From contig NZ_RKSM01000001.1 of assembly GCF_008729015.1 (NCBI RefSeq), positions 2,294,001-2,358,000 of the forward strand: a DNA stretch of 64,000 bases, read 5' to 3'. The notes below the pieces were generated by a model. The model did no database searches, was not told the origin of the DNA, and was given only the letters and a program-made list of their open reading frames with translations. Shown piece after piece: positions 15,632 to 24,873 of this stretch (positions are counted from its first letter, which is position 1; every line of letters begins with the position of its first letter). Source of the DNA: Haloarcula sp. CBA1129. GTDB taxonomy: Archaea > Halobacteriota > Halobacteria > Halobacteriales > Haloarculaceae. The position numbers and the translations under genes are program-made.

Positions 15632-17446
15632 TCAGTTTGGGTTCTCCGACTCGTCGCCAGCGGTCGGTTCGTCGTCTACGCTGTCTCCGTCCGCACCCGG
15701 CGCGTCGGAATCCGCCGAGTCGCTGCCGTCGACTTCGTCGGCAGCAGGCTCTTCGTCCACCTCCCCGATCCGCTCTTCGGGGTCCCACACCTCGACGGTA
15801 TCGTCGCCGTCGTCCGCCGGCAGGTCGTCAAACGATTCATCCGCAGTCAGATCGGTGCTTGTGTCCTCCACAGCAGCGTTCCGAAGTGACTCCAGTGGGT
15901 CGTCGTCCGGAGACTCGTCGCCGGTCTCGGTCGTGCTGTCGTCAGCGTCAATATCAGCCAGATCAGCGTCAGCAGTAGTAGCAGCCGGCCCATCCTCAGC
16001 GGCGGTGTCAGTCGCTCCATCGACAGTGGCGCTGTCAGCCGTGGCTGTGTCCGCGTCGGCGTCGGTCTCAGTCCCGACTGGGTCGACGTCACCCGCGCTG
16101 TCGTTGGTATCGGCATCAGCAGCAGTCGTATCGGCCGCTACTCCTGTCCCCGCCGTCCCATCGGTCTGGTCGTTCGGGTCAGCAGAGTTGGACGACGCTG
16201 ACTGGCCATCTTCGTCGCCAGTGCTGTCTTCCGACTCATCCGTCACAGCCGCTGTCGTAGCCGTTTCGCCTGTCCCCTCCGTGGCTTGTTCCAGTCGCCG
16301 CAACGCGTCCGGGGTGGCGATTGCGTAGATCGTGTCACCGGCCGCGAGGACGCGCTCGCGGGACGGAATCGTCTCCGGCGCTGTGTCGTCGCGGGTGATC
16401 GCGACCACCGAGACCGCCAGACTGCCGACCGGTGCGCCGTCGAGCGTGCTCCCCGGTTCGACAGTGGCAGTGCCCATCGTCTCGTCGGCTGCCCGGAGCA
16501 GCGACGCGAACTCCCGGTCGGAACGGTCCTGAACCGGGAGCGTGACAAGCTTGTACTGCGTTTCCGGGTCGAGTTTCGGCGTGTCGGCGGCGTCGATAGC
16601 GACCGTTACTACGTCGTCAGCAACGCCACGGAGTTCGCCGGTGAGCACGCGTTTCGCTGGCGATTGCTCCCAGACCTGAACCAGATCGCCGGCACTCGCA
16701 GCATGAGCCGGATCGGCCTGAATAGCGACGGCATTCGTCGAGGGCGGTAGCGTCGGGCCGATACCGGCCGCTCGCGAGCCAATCGCGAGGTAGTCGACGG
16801 TCCCGTCGTCGGCCAGTTCGACGTCTACGTGGCCGACGCCGTAGTCGGTCTTGAGCCGGACGACCAGCCGGTCCCTGAGTTCGTCTTTCGTCAGCCGCCG
16901 TGGGAAGAGGAACCGCCGGTCCGCGAGGGTCTCTTTGGTCTCGTCTGGCATCGGGTCGTAGCCGATGATGTCGTCGATGTCCTCGGGAAGGCGAACGGAC
17001 GTGACGCGGCCGACAGTCTGGACGATCTCGCTCACGTCGGCGTCGATGTTCCGGCCGCCGGTCGCGGCAAAGAGGTCGACGCCCAGTCGGTCCCCGACGC
17101 GCATCCCACCGTAGGCCCCAACGCCGCCAGCGAGGAACGCGGCGATATTCAACAGGACTGCGCCGGCCGCCAGCACGTCCTCGTCGCCGAGGATGACCTC
17201 ACTGAGCGCAGTTGTCGCGCCGATAACGAGGACGACCGCAGTCAGTCCGAACAGGAGCGCCAACCCGGTCTGAATCCGTTCACGGACGTACCAGCGGTAG
17301 AAGACGGCGATAGCGCCCGCCGGCGTCGCGGCGAGAATCGCGATGGCGAGGAGCCAGACAACGCCCTCGACCAGTGCCCGCGGCACCGTTCCCAGTTGCA
17401 GGTTCGCCCCGACCTGTGCGAATAGTGTCGGACCGAGCGGCGTCAT
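15632..17446 (-). CDS. Membrane protein with TrkA-C domains and a 200-residue acidic tail
   Basis: The 604 residues comprise about three N-terminal membrane helices (residues 25-125) and a regulatory region. That region contains a TrkA-C/RCK-C module (around 300-390) ending in RERVLAAGDTIYAIATPDALRRLEQA. From about 395 to the end the protein is almost only Asp, Glu, Ser, Thr, Ala and Gly with no motif, probably disordered. TrkA-C domains bind small ligands and gate K+ transport. The start overlaps the upstream paralogue by 4 nt. The two likely form one complex, perhaps with the divergent K+ channel at 18747; that is inference. Confidence 0.75.
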   Translation of the reverse strand: MTPLGPTLFAQVGANLQLGTVPRALVEGVVWLLAIAILAATPAGAIAVFYRWYVRERIQTGLALLFGLTAVVLVIGATTALSEVILGDEDVLAAGAVLLNIAAFLAGGVGAYGGMRVGDRLGVDLFAATGGRNIDADVSEIVQTVGRVTSVRLPEDIDDIIGYDPMPDETKETLADRRFLFPRRLTKDELRDRLVVRLKTDYGVGHVDVELADDGTVDYLAIGSRAAGIGPTLPPSTNAVAIQADPAHAASAGDLVQVWEQSPAKRVLTGELRGVADDVVTVAIDAADTPKLDPETQYKLVTLPVQDRSDREFASLLRAADETMGTATVEPGSTLDGAPVGSLAVSVVAITRDDTAPETIPSRERVLAAGDTIYAIATPDALRRLEQATEGTGETATTAAVTDESEDSTGDEDGQSASSNSADPNDQTDGTAGTGVAADTTAADADTNDSAGDVDPVGTETDADADTATADSATVDGATDTAAEDGPAATTADADLADIDADDSTTETGDESPDDDPLESLRNAAVEDTSTDLTADESFDDLPADDGDDTVEVWDPEERIGEVDEEPAADEVDGSDSADSDAPGADGDSVDDEPTAGDESENPN

Positions 17447-18669
17447 GCGACCGCCTCCGCGAAGGCATCGAGGTCGGCGCGGCGGCCAATCGCGTACAGT
17501 TCGTCGCCGGCCTCGACGGTCGCGTCGCCGCGTGGCGCGACCTGCCAGCCGTCCGGCGTCCGGATAGCGACGACGGCAACGTCGTAGGCCTCCCGAACGT
17601 GGGCGTCCCTGAGCGTCGTCCCGTCCAGCGGGCCGTCGGCGCGGACCGTAAGTCGCCGAAATCGGCTTCCGGCCCGGCGGAGCAGGGAGACGAGTTCGTA
17701 CTCCCGGTGTGTCCCGCGGGGTTCAACCACGACCTTTGGCTGGACCGACCGCAAGAGCGGTTGTACGTCCGTCCGGGTCACAGCGACCGTGAGTCGGCCC
17801 TCACCGCCGTCGGTCGTCGGTGCCTGAACCGGCGTCGGGGGCGTCTCGGCGTCGGCTATCTCCGGTTCTGTCGGCGTCTCAGCGGGCGTCTCGTCGACCG
17901 ACGGGGTCGACCGGGCACTGACGACGGTCCCTCGGACCTGTGCGTCCGCAGTCAGCACCGTCACCTCGTCGTTGCGGGCGAGACCGGTCGGCAACAGCGC
18001 GTCCACCGAGACGCCGTGGCGGTTGTCGCCCACGCGCTTCGACAGGCCCGAAAACGGGGGCGCAGCGACGACCGTCGCTCGTCCCTGCTCGTCGATTGAG
18101 ACGGCGGCATCGCCGAGATCGAACTCCGATTTCAGGCGCTCCTCCATCCGCCGTTCGAGTTCGCCGATACGGAGGTCGGCCGGAAACCGCCACTCCTCAC
18201 TCCGAATTTCGGCCCGAAGTGACTCCGACAGCGGGGGATACCCCTCCATGTCGGCCACATCGCCGACAACGCGGAGACGGACCTCGTCGCGGCCGCCGAC
18301 GAATTCGACCACGTCCGAAGAGAGTTTCTTCTCGCGCAGCCCCTTCAGCGAGAGGCGCTTCGGGAACTCCGCGCCGAGCTGGTCACCCTTGCTGTGTGCG
18401 TACAGCGACACCATCCCGACGAGAACGATTGCGGTGATGATTCGCTCGGCGTTGGGAGCCTGCGTAATCGACTTGTCCGCCAGTGCCATGAGGCCGCCGC
18501 TGACGCCGGCAAGCGCGATTGCCAGCACGACGACACCGAACCCCGGCACGGTAATGCCGGTGAAATACTTGAAACTGAACCCCAGCGCCCACGATACGAG
18601 CGCCGGGATCACTCCCACCAATAGCCCCAGATAGATCCCCATCAACACCTCGACCGGGAGCGAAGCCAT
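17443..18669 (-). CDS. Membrane protein with a TrkA-C domain
   Basis: From ATG 18669 (a longer frame to 18723 is unlikely) the protein has 408 residues. Three hydrophobic segments lie in residues 1-100, followed by a soluble region. The end matches an RCK-C/TrkA-C module: a LTVRADGPLDGTTLRDAHVR strand-loop and RGDATVEAGDELYAIGRRADLDAF. The product is a paralogue of the next gene in layout and in the AGDxxYAI signature, but lacks its acidic tail. Translational coupling (4-nt overlap) implies a heteromeric complex. It is divergent from a K+ channel, 77 nt away. Confidence 0.75.
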   Translation of the reverse strand: MASLPVEVLMGIYLGLLVGVIPALVSWALGFSFKYFTGITVPGFGVVVLAIALAGVSGGLMALADKSITQAPNAERIITAIVLVGMVSLYAHSKGDQLGAEFPKRLSLKGLREKKLSSDVVEFVGGRDEVRLRVVGDVADMEGYPPLSESLRAEIRSEEWRFPADLRIGELERRMEERLKSEFDLGDAAVSIDEQGRATVVAAPPFSGLSKRVGDNRHGVSVDALLPTGLARNDEVTVLTADAQVRGTVVSARSTPSVDETPAETPTEPEIADAETPPTPVQAPTTDGGEGRLTVAVTRTDVQPLLRSVQPKVVVEPRGTHREYELVSLLRRAGSRFRRLTVRADGPLDGTTLRDAHVREAYDVAVVAIRTPDGWQVAPRGDATVEAGDELYAIGRRADLDAFAEAVA

Positions 18670-18746
18670 GTCCACATCCTGCGTGGCCGGTAGTAAATCG
18701 CTTCCGGCCCGCGGACAGTACATTTACACCGACCGCTGTAATCTGG
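18670..18746. promoter_or_regulatory. Divergent promoter between the TrkA-C operon and the K+ channel
   Basis: Seventy-seven nt separate the two starts, so both promoters must be here or overlap the genes. A TATA-like acatttaca is at 18720-18728, 19-27 nt before the channel start at 18747, fitting a leaderless transcript. No clear operator was seen. Confidence 0.4.
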
Positions 18747-19961
18747 ATGGGTATGGACAGACCACGGGACTGGCTCGGGGCGCGGGCGACCATTCTCCTG
18801 CCGGTGATAGTGGCGGTGCTGTCGTTTATTACCGGGGTTGTCAACATCAGCGCCGTGTCCATTAGCGGGCCGCTCGGGGACCTCATCCCGCCGAGCATCC
18901 AGCGGACCGCCGGATTCACCGGTGCGCTCACGGGGTTTACGCTACTTGTCAGTGTCATCGGGCTCCGCCGTCGGCTGCGGGTCGCGTGGTACGCGACCGT
19001 GGTCTTGCTTCCCGTCGCGGCAGTCCAAGGCCTCGTACAGAGTTCAGCAGTGTCGCTCCCGCTCGTCGGCACCGTGCCGAGTTCGACGGTTTCGGCTCCG
19101 CTCGTCGTCCTCTCGATAGTCTCGCTCCCGACGATGCTGCTGAACCGGCGCCGGTTCGACCGCCCGATCGACCTCTCGACGGCGCAACTGGCCGCGGGCG
19201 CTGCGCTCCTCGGTTCGCTCATGTACGGGACGGCGGGCTCGTACGCGCTCCGGGACGAGTTCGCCAACCTCTCGACGGTGACCGACGCGTTCTACTACAC
19301 GCTCGTGACGGCCAGTACCGTCGGGTACGGCGATGTAACCCCACAGAGCCAGCAGGCGAAACTGTTCGGTATGTCGGTGGTTGTCCTCGGGACAGCCAGT
19401 TTCGCCATCGCGCTGGGGTCGCTGCTGGGCCCGGCAATCGAAAAGCGGCTTTCGGAGGCACTCGGAAACATGACTGACGCACAACTGGACCTGCTCGAGA
19501 ACCACGTACTGGTGCTCGGCCACGGCGACCTGACGGAACCGATTATCGAGGAACTGACCGGCGCGATAGAGTTCGTGGTCATCACTCCAGACACGGAGAC
19601 GGCCACGCAACTCCAGCAACGGGACATCGCCGTCTTGACCGCGGACCCGAGCGACGAAGAACCGATGCTACGGGCCGGTATCGAGGACGCAGCCGCAGTC
19701 GTCGCGGCGACAAACGACGATGCACAGGACGCCTTGGGCATCCTGACGGCACAGACACTCAACCCAGAGGTCAACATCGTCGCCGCGGCGACCGACCGCG
19801 AGAACATCGAGAAGCTCCGCCGGGCTGGCGCGGACACGGTCATCAGCCCGGCAGTACTCGGTGGCCATCTCATCGTCCAGTCCGCGCTGGGCCGAGAAGG
19901 GATGGAGAACATCGCCGACCACCTGCTCGACGTGCGCGACGAGGACGACGCAGATATCTAG
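18747..19961 (+). CDS. Two-pore-segment K+ channel with an RCK (TrkA-N) domain
   Basis: This 404-residue protein has about four to six N-terminal hydrophobic segments, a pore loop with the selectivity filter TVGYGD at residues 191-196, and a last helix. A cytosolic Rossmann RCK domain follows (HVLVLGHGDLTEPIIEEL, from about 243). The nucleotide-binding glycine pattern is GHGD rather than GxGxxG, so the ligand may differ from NAD. It is divergent from the two TrkA-C proteins, which could serve as its regulators. Its stop codon overlaps the stop of the convergent HPP-Usp gene. An ATG two codons downstream is an equally possible start. Confidence 0.88.
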   Translation: MGMDRPRDWLGARATILLPVIVAVLSFITGVVNISAVSISGPLGDLIPPSIQRTAGFTGALTGFTLLVSVIGLRRRLRVAWYATVVLLPVAAVQGLVQSSAVSLPLVGTVPSSTVSAPLVVLSIVSLPTMLLNRRRFDRPIDLSTAQLAAGAALLGSLMYGTAGSYALRDEFANLSTVTDAFYYTLVTASTVGYGDVTPQSQQAKLFGMSVVVLGTASFAIALGSLLGPAIEKRLSEALGNMTDAQLDLLENHVLVLGHGDLTEPIIEELTGAIEFVVITPDTETATQLQQRDIAVLTADPSDEEPMLRAGIEDAAAVVAATNDDAQDALGILTAQTLNPEVNIVAAATDRENIEKLRRAGADTVISPAVLGGHLIVQSALGREGMENIADHLLDVRDEDDADI

Positions 19962-21471
19962 GCTCGGCCGCGGTCGACGATAGCGACGTCCGTTTCCACG
20001 TTTTCCAGTCGTTCGAACGTCGGCGGCGAGATGAACCGTGACGCCTTGCTCCGGTCGCGGCTCGCCCCAATCATGACAAGGTCGTACTGCGGAGCGGTAT
20101 CGGACAGGAACGTCTGGATGTCCGTCCGGGGGACCCGTGTCTCGAACGCACCCTCGTACGGGTCGATGAGGTCCGCGAGCATCTCCTCTGCCCGGCGGCG
20201 GTCTCCACGAGAGCCGATGCAGGTCGCGACAGCGACCCGCCCGCTCCGACCGGCCAGTCGCGTGGCGAAATCGACCATGTTGTGGGCCACATCGCTGACA
20301 GACCGCACGGGGACAATGACGTGCTTCCAGCGGGTCCGGTCGCTCCGTGACCGATGGACGACGATGTCGCTCTTGCTGCGGAACAACCGCTGTAGATACG
20401 GCGTCAGCGCTCCGTGTTGACTCTCATAGGGCGCGACGATAAGGTCGCAGTTCGTTTCGGTTGCGGTCTGCAGCGTCGTTTTCGCCGGTGACCCGTCGTC
20501 ACTTGCGACGACGACCTGACAGGAGACACCAGTCCGCGTCTCGATTCGGTCGGCGTGGGTCTCAAGCCAGTCGATCTCCGCTTCGAGGTCCGTCTGGTCG
20601 GGCGACACCGACGCGTTTGCTGGGTCACCGCCGTCGGCGACAGGACGAGTCTGTGCCGATGGCGAGTCCGACCCGTTCTCCGACCGGATATCCAGCTGTA
20701 TCGTGTCCCGCGTGAGCGACTGCTGGGTCGTGGTGGTGTTGCTGTCTGAAACCATGTCCAGCAGGACGACTTTCCCGGCCTCATGGGCGGCGGCGAGCCG
20801 CGCGCCCAGCATTGCGGTCTGCCCCGCTGAGTCGCCGCGCATTGGGACGAGAACGTGGTCGTCGCCCGACATCGACTCGTAGAGGTATGTCGCCCGCTGC
20901 TCGTAGAACTCCTCGCGCCAGACAACAAAGAGGGCTGCCACGAGCGAACTGGCGAGGAAGATGCTAGCGACGAACACCGCCCGCTGGTTCGGTTCGACCA
21001 GCAGCGCCAGCAGGGCGGTAGAGTACGACGACGGCTCCTCGATGTCGAGTGGCCAGTGACCACGCCAGTCGCGAAGACGGCGAGGCCGGCACCGAGCGCG
21101 CTGACGCCGAACTGGCCGCCCGGGGCCATGAGATAGCTGTTCGAGACGGCGAGTGCGCCCAGCCCACAGACCGCACCGATGGTGAGTCCCGCGACGAACC
21201 GCTTCGGGTCGGCGTACTTGCTCGTCGGGTCGACAAAGAGCGTGTACGACCCCGCTGCAAGCGGCGGGAACAGCAGGAAACTCAGCTGTGGAACAGCGTT
21301 CGCCAGCGTCGTCACCAACACGATAGCCAGCGGGACGAACACCAGCATCGAGAGGTGGACGAGGTTTTCGGTTACCTCGGCCCACCGCCTGAAGTCCTGT
21401 AGTTCGCGGCGCTCGACCCGCCGGAGTCGTCTGGCCGCCGCGTGGAGTCGCTTCCGGAACTGGTCGAGCAT
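19958..21471 (-). pseudogene. HPP-type membrane protein fused to universal-stress domains, broken by a frameshift
   Basis: The N-terminal part (from ATG 21471) has four or five membrane segments of the HPP family (LVHLSMLVFVPLAIVLVTTL onwards) and is open until the frame is lost after ATGVVTGH. The next frame resumes with LDIEEPSSYSTALLALLVEP and runs through a membrane helix and two Usp-like domains to the stop at 19958. The break is at about 21047-21054. The total length of 1514 nt is one base short of a full frame, so a single missing base explains it. If intact it would be a 504-residue transporter-like/Usp sensor. Mutation and sequencing error are both possible. Confidence 0.75.
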
Positions 21472-21584
21472 ACCGTTTTGCAGGGGAGATGGTCTGTTAA
21501 GCCCTCCGCCGGGAAGCGGCGCGACCGCTCGCTCACACGGGTCCGCCAGCCCGACGGGCCGTTGAAGTCCGACAGTCCCGACGC

Positions 21585-22310
21585 CTACAGCGACGTGGTC
21601 GCTGTCAGACTGATTTCGATGGCGCGCTCGACGTTGTTCTTGGCTTTCTCGGGGAGCTCCTCGTCTTCGGTTTCGCCCTTCTGTGTCCCCTCGACGAGGT
21701 TCCCGTCGACGGTACAGATAGCGCCCGAGCGCAGGCCCTTGCGACGACACAGCGAGAACAGCGCGGCGGCCTCCATCTCGACGGCGAGCAGACCGGCGTC
21801 TTCCCAGTCGTTGATGTACTCGTCCGTCTCCGCGTAGAAGGCGTCGTCCGTGGCGATGGGGCCGACGTGAACGTCTTCGTCGTTCGCCTCGGCGGCGTCG
21901 ACTAGCGACGAGAGCACGTCGTAGTCGGGGACAGCCGGGACAGACTTGGATTCGTAGCGCTGGGACGTTCCCTCGTCCTTGGCTGCGCCGTTAGCGACGA
22001 CCATGTCGCCGATTTCGATGCCTTCCTGAAGCGCGCCGGTCGTGCCAACGCGGATGAGGGTCTCGACGCCGACCGCTTCCAGTTCCTCGACAGCAATGGC
22101 CGTCGACGGCGACCCGATACCGGTCGAGCAGATCGTCAGTTCGCGGCCGTCGTAGGTCGCATTGACGAGCTTGTACTCGCGGTTCTCCGCGACGACCTCG
22201 TGGTCGTCACAGAGGCCTGCAATGCGGTCGACGCGCCCGGGGTCGCCCGGTACGAGCGCGATGTCTGTCAGGTCACCCGGTTCGACGAGTAGATGGGGTT
22301 GTTTCGCCAT
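21585..22310 (-). CDS. udp: Nucleoside phosphorylase (uridine-phosphorylase type)
   Basis: This 241-residue protein has the nucleoside-phosphorylase fold. Motifs include the phosphate loop at VPGDPGRV, the ribose/phosphate segment ICSTGIGSPSTAIAVEEL, and VEMEAAALFSLCRRKGL with the Met-Glu that contacts ribose 2'-OH. These enzymes cleave nucleosides with phosphate to give base and (deoxy)ribose 1-phosphate. Several haloarchaeal relatives act on uridine or guanosine, so the base preference is not certain. deoC, for deoxyribose 5-phosphate breakdown, lies 2.5 kb away and may share the pathway. Confidence 0.88.
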   Translation of the reverse strand: MAKQPHLLVEPGDLTDIALVPGDPGRVDRIAGLCDDHEVVAENREYKLVNATYDGRELTICSTGIGSPSTAIAVEELEAVGVETLIRVGTTGALQEGIEIGDMVVANGAAKDEGTSQRYESKSVPAVPDYDVLSSLVDAAEANDEDVHVGPIATDDAFYAETDEYINDWEDAGLLAVEMEAAALFSLCRRKGLRSGAICTVDGNLVEGTQKGETEDEELPEKAKNNVERAIEISLTATTSL

Positions 22311-22396
22311 ACCGGCCAGTCGGACGGAACTATTTAGTAGTCAGTGGATTCCCGTCGGTCGCAACAGTGAGGGCGGACCCCCGAGAGAGAGGACAT

Positions 22397-22618
22397 ATGG
22401 CAGACGAAATCTCGCTGTTCGACAGGCGAATGCGAGGGCCGGCGGGTATCGCTATCGCCGCCGGCGTCGTCCTCGGACTGCTGACCGGCTACACCGTCGG
22501 CGCGGGAACGCCGGGCGGCCCCTCGTGGACCCTCGTCGTCCCGTTCGCGCTGCTTGCCAGCGTATTCCTGTATCTCGGGGCCTACAGAAACCTCTCGAAG
22601 CGGGTTGAGGACACGTAG
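22397..22618 (+). CDS. Small two-helix membrane protein
   Basis: From ATG 22397, preceded by agagaggac, the product has 73 residues with two hydrophobic helices (about 15-35 and 42-62) separated by a Gly/Pro-rich turn, and charged ends. No family was recognised. It is convergent with the next gene: its stop is 1 nt from the end of the gene on the other strand. Confidence 0.55.
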   Translation: MADEISLFDRRMRGPAGIAIAAGVVLGLLTGYTVGAGTPGGPSWTLVVPFALLASVFLYLGAYRNLSKRVEDT

Positions 22619-22619
22619 C

Positions 22620-23096
22620 TTACAGCCATGTGACGAGCACCGGGACGAACAGCGCGAGCGCCGTGCCGAAGATAAACGCCGTGAGTGCCCACTGTCGGAT
22701 GACCTCGTCAGCGTCGTCGCGGACGCTGCCGCCGAAGCGGGGCATGGCGATGCGAGCGAAAAAGTAGTAAATGAACGCGGAGATGCCTGCAACACCGAGG
22801 AGATGGGGTATCAGCGGGACGCCGTTGAGCGAGATTGCCGTCGGAAGCACGAACGAGAGCCCTGCGACGACCGCGCCGTACAGTAGCGCCGCGACGAGGG
22901 CGGTGCCGTGGTGCACGGCGACGGCGAGGGGGCGACCCACTGCGGCCGGGTCGGCACGGGTGAGTCCGGCCGCGGCGACGTGCGCCGGCAGGTACCCCTC
23001 GTCCTGTGTCATCATCGGGATGTTCAACAACAGGCCGACAACCGCGCCAGCGACAACACAGGCGAACGCCCACTGGGTGATGGGGTAGTCAAGCAC
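22620..23096 (-). CDS. Unrecognised haloarchaeal integral membrane protein
   Basis: This 158-residue protein has four hydrophobic segments (about 7-27, 60-85, 93-115, 135-157). The loop ARIAMPRFGGSVRDDADEVIRQW is the most conserved-looking part. The family is not recognised and no binding residues stand out. The coding frame is clear from its length, composition and lack of competing frames. Neighbours give no clue: a small membrane gene on the other strand and a 357-nt intergenic region upstream. Confidence 0.6.
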   Translation of the reverse strand: MLDYPITQWAFACVVAGAVVGLLLNIPMMTQDEGYLPAHVAAAGLTRADPAAVGRPLAVAVHHGTALVAALLYGAVVAGLSFVLPTAISLNGVPLIPHLLGVAGISAFIYYFFARIAMPRFGGSVRDDADEVIRQWALTAFIFGTALALFVPVLVTWL

Positions 23097-23453
23097 ATGT
23101 TTCCCTTGCTCGCGGTGCCAATGAGCATTGTGTCATGCCATCGGATCAGAGAAGAACCACCAGTTCCGGCGAAACGGTGCGATAACGCGGGAGCGCTGTG
23201 AGGACACGCGACTCCAGAAAGATCACGGAACGCGCTAGCGGTAGCGGTTACACTGCGACAGTCACGACAGCAGTGTATCATGTCTCCGGCAGAGCACGCT
23301 ATGGCAGCACAAGGTCACCAAACTCGGCTCAACAGCACTGTTGTAGCGTTCCGGGTCCGGCCGGTACGCCCGGACTCGGGGACCGATTCACCCAATATAT
23401 CACACCACAACAATATATATGCCGTCATCTCAATATCTACGATAAATTATACT
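23097..23453. other. Intergenic region between divergent genes
   Basis: This 357-nt region serves both the membrane gene ending at 23096 and the HTH-like gene from 23454. It becomes strongly AT-rich at 23,395-23,453, with TATA-like stretches such as aatatatat (23411-23419). A frame open from 23280 extends into the downstream gene but its extra 58 residues lack coding character. No RNA gene or repeat was seen. Confidence 0.5.
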
Positions 23454-23867
23454 ATGACACAACAGCGCTATCAGAACGGGAAGCGGGTGATTAAGCGCTG
23501 GGACGAGGTTTTCAAGGCCGTTACGGCCGAGCCACGGCGGCAGCTCATTATCGCGTTGTCGGATGCCCACCCGGACGAGACGGTCCCGCTCCCCGAGAGT
23601 GCCGTCAATCCCAACGTCCCGCGCGATCCGGAGGTCCTGCGACAGAAACTGTACCACTGTCACCTGCCGATGCTGTCCGACCACGATTTCATTACGTGGG
23701 ATACAGAGCCACTGGTCGCCGGTCGCGGACCACGGTTCGAGGAGGTAGCCGCCGTGTTCGAGTCACTGCAGTCGAACGCAATAGACATTCCGGAGCCGCT
23801 CGTGTTCGGGTGCCAACGACTCGAACGGGAACAGCAGGAACGACTCGACGATTCGCTGGCAGAATAG
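23454..23867 (+). CDS. Haloarchaeal DUF7344-like HTH protein
   Basis: From ATG 23454 the product has 137 residues. The N-terminal half begins RVIKRWDEVFKAVTAEPRRQLIIALSDA, a pattern typical of small haloarchaeal winged-helix domains (DEVFxxLxxxRRRxxL). It continues through LYHCHLPMLSDHDFITWDTEPLVA, equivalent to the HHxxLPxLxxxGxI segment of DUF7344. The C-terminus is a short helix with FESLQSNAIDIPE. It is probably a DNA-binding protein. No target is known. It is convergent with the DUF63 gene, 7 nt away. Confidence 0.65.
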   Translation: MTQQRYQNGKRVIKRWDEVFKAVTAEPRRQLIIALSDAHPDETVPLPESAVNPNVPRDPEVLRQKLYHCHLPMLSDHDFITWDTEPLVAGRGPRFEEVAAVFESLQSNAIDIPEPLVFGCQRLEREQQERLDDSLAE

Positions 23868-23874
23868 GTTCTCC

Positions 23875-24711
23875 TCAGACCGGACTGAACAGGAACAGGA
23901 CGATGTTGTTCGTGGCCGGGCCGATGCCAACAGCGGTCACGAACGCGAGCAGAAGACTTGCTTCGACGGGGTCCTCTTCGAGATAGTCATCCAGCAGGAA
24001 GACGACCCCAATCGCGACGAGCAGTTTGACGAACACGAACAGCCAGCCTTTGCCGAGATACGGGGCTGTCGGGAGCGTGCCGGCAAACTCCATGATGCGG
24101 GCCGGAATTGGGGTTCGTTCAGTGATGCCGATAACGTCAGCGCCGACTGCCGTCGAGACGCCGTCAAGCATATGTGCGAACACGACGGTCGGGGCCGCAT
24201 AGCGCATCCGAACCACGACCGGCGTTCGCCACAGCGCGACCGCGAGCACTGTCACGGCGGTGACGACAGTTGCGACGACGACCGCGACGGTGGGCCAGAT
24301 GAGCCCCAGCAGACCGGATTCAAGCGCCATCACGACGGCGATGACGAGCAACACCGTCAGGAGTCCGATGCCGATGTACCCCAGATTGCGTGATATCGTC
24401 TCGCTGTGGCCGCGTCGGACGCTGAACAGCGTCAGCGTGATCCAGACGACGCCCAGCGTGACGAACGTCGTGAGATACACCGCCGGTGCGCCGAACAGCG
24501 GCGCGACCACAGGCCGGTAGGCCTCAATCGGCGGCTGGTGGAACGCGTGGAGCGCGCCGCCGAGTGCCATCCACGGCGTCAGCGCAACCACAGTCCGCTG
24601 GTCGATCGGTGGTTCGAGGGCGTACAACAGCGCTGTCACCACAAGCGTGCCCGCAAGCAGCGCCACGGTGTACTCAAGCGGCGGGAGCGCTAACCCCGAA
24701 GGCAGTACCAT
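23875..24711 (-). CDS. DUF63 integral membrane protein
   Basis: Start ATG 24711 gives 278 residues beginning MVLPSGLALPPLEYTVALLAG. The long frame upstream to 25065 is antisense to deoC and not used. About seven hydrophobic segments are visible. The family-typical segments are ALGGALHAFHQPPIEA, APTVVFAHMLDGVSTAVG and the late GIGPATNNIV. DUF63 is a conserved archaeal membrane family without a known function. The histidines and Asp within hydrophobic helices (HAFH, HMLDG) suggest metal or proton handling, which is inference. Confidence 0.8.
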   Translation of the reverse strand: MVLPSGLALPPLEYTVALLAGTLVVTALLYALEPPIDQRTVVALTPWMALGGALHAFHQPPIEAYRPVVAPLFGAPAVYLTTFVTLGVVWITLTLFSVRRGHSETISRNLGYIGIGLLTVLLVIAVVMALESGLLGLIWPTVAVVVATVVTAVTVLAVALWRTPVVVRMRYAAPTVVFAHMLDGVSTAVGADVIGITERTPIPARIMEFAGTLPTAPYLGKGWLFVFVKLLVAIGVVFLLDDYLEEDPVEASLLLAFVTAVGIGPATNNIVLFLFSPV

Positions 24712-24873
24712 GTCCCTCACGCCGACGCCGATGTGGGAAAAACTTCCGAACGCGGCCGACGGAGGGCCCATCAGGACGGGCGGCGACCATCGGGAAGCGA
24801 TTACGGAAAGACAGGAGAACCACACCGCCCGCGGCCCACCGTCTTTACGTAGACACCACGTGTCACCCCATCT

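Noticed and set aside
15348..16328. Ser/Ala/Val-rich frame antisense to the acidic tail gene
   Set aside because: It mirrors the Asp/Thr-rich repeats of the tail on the other strand.
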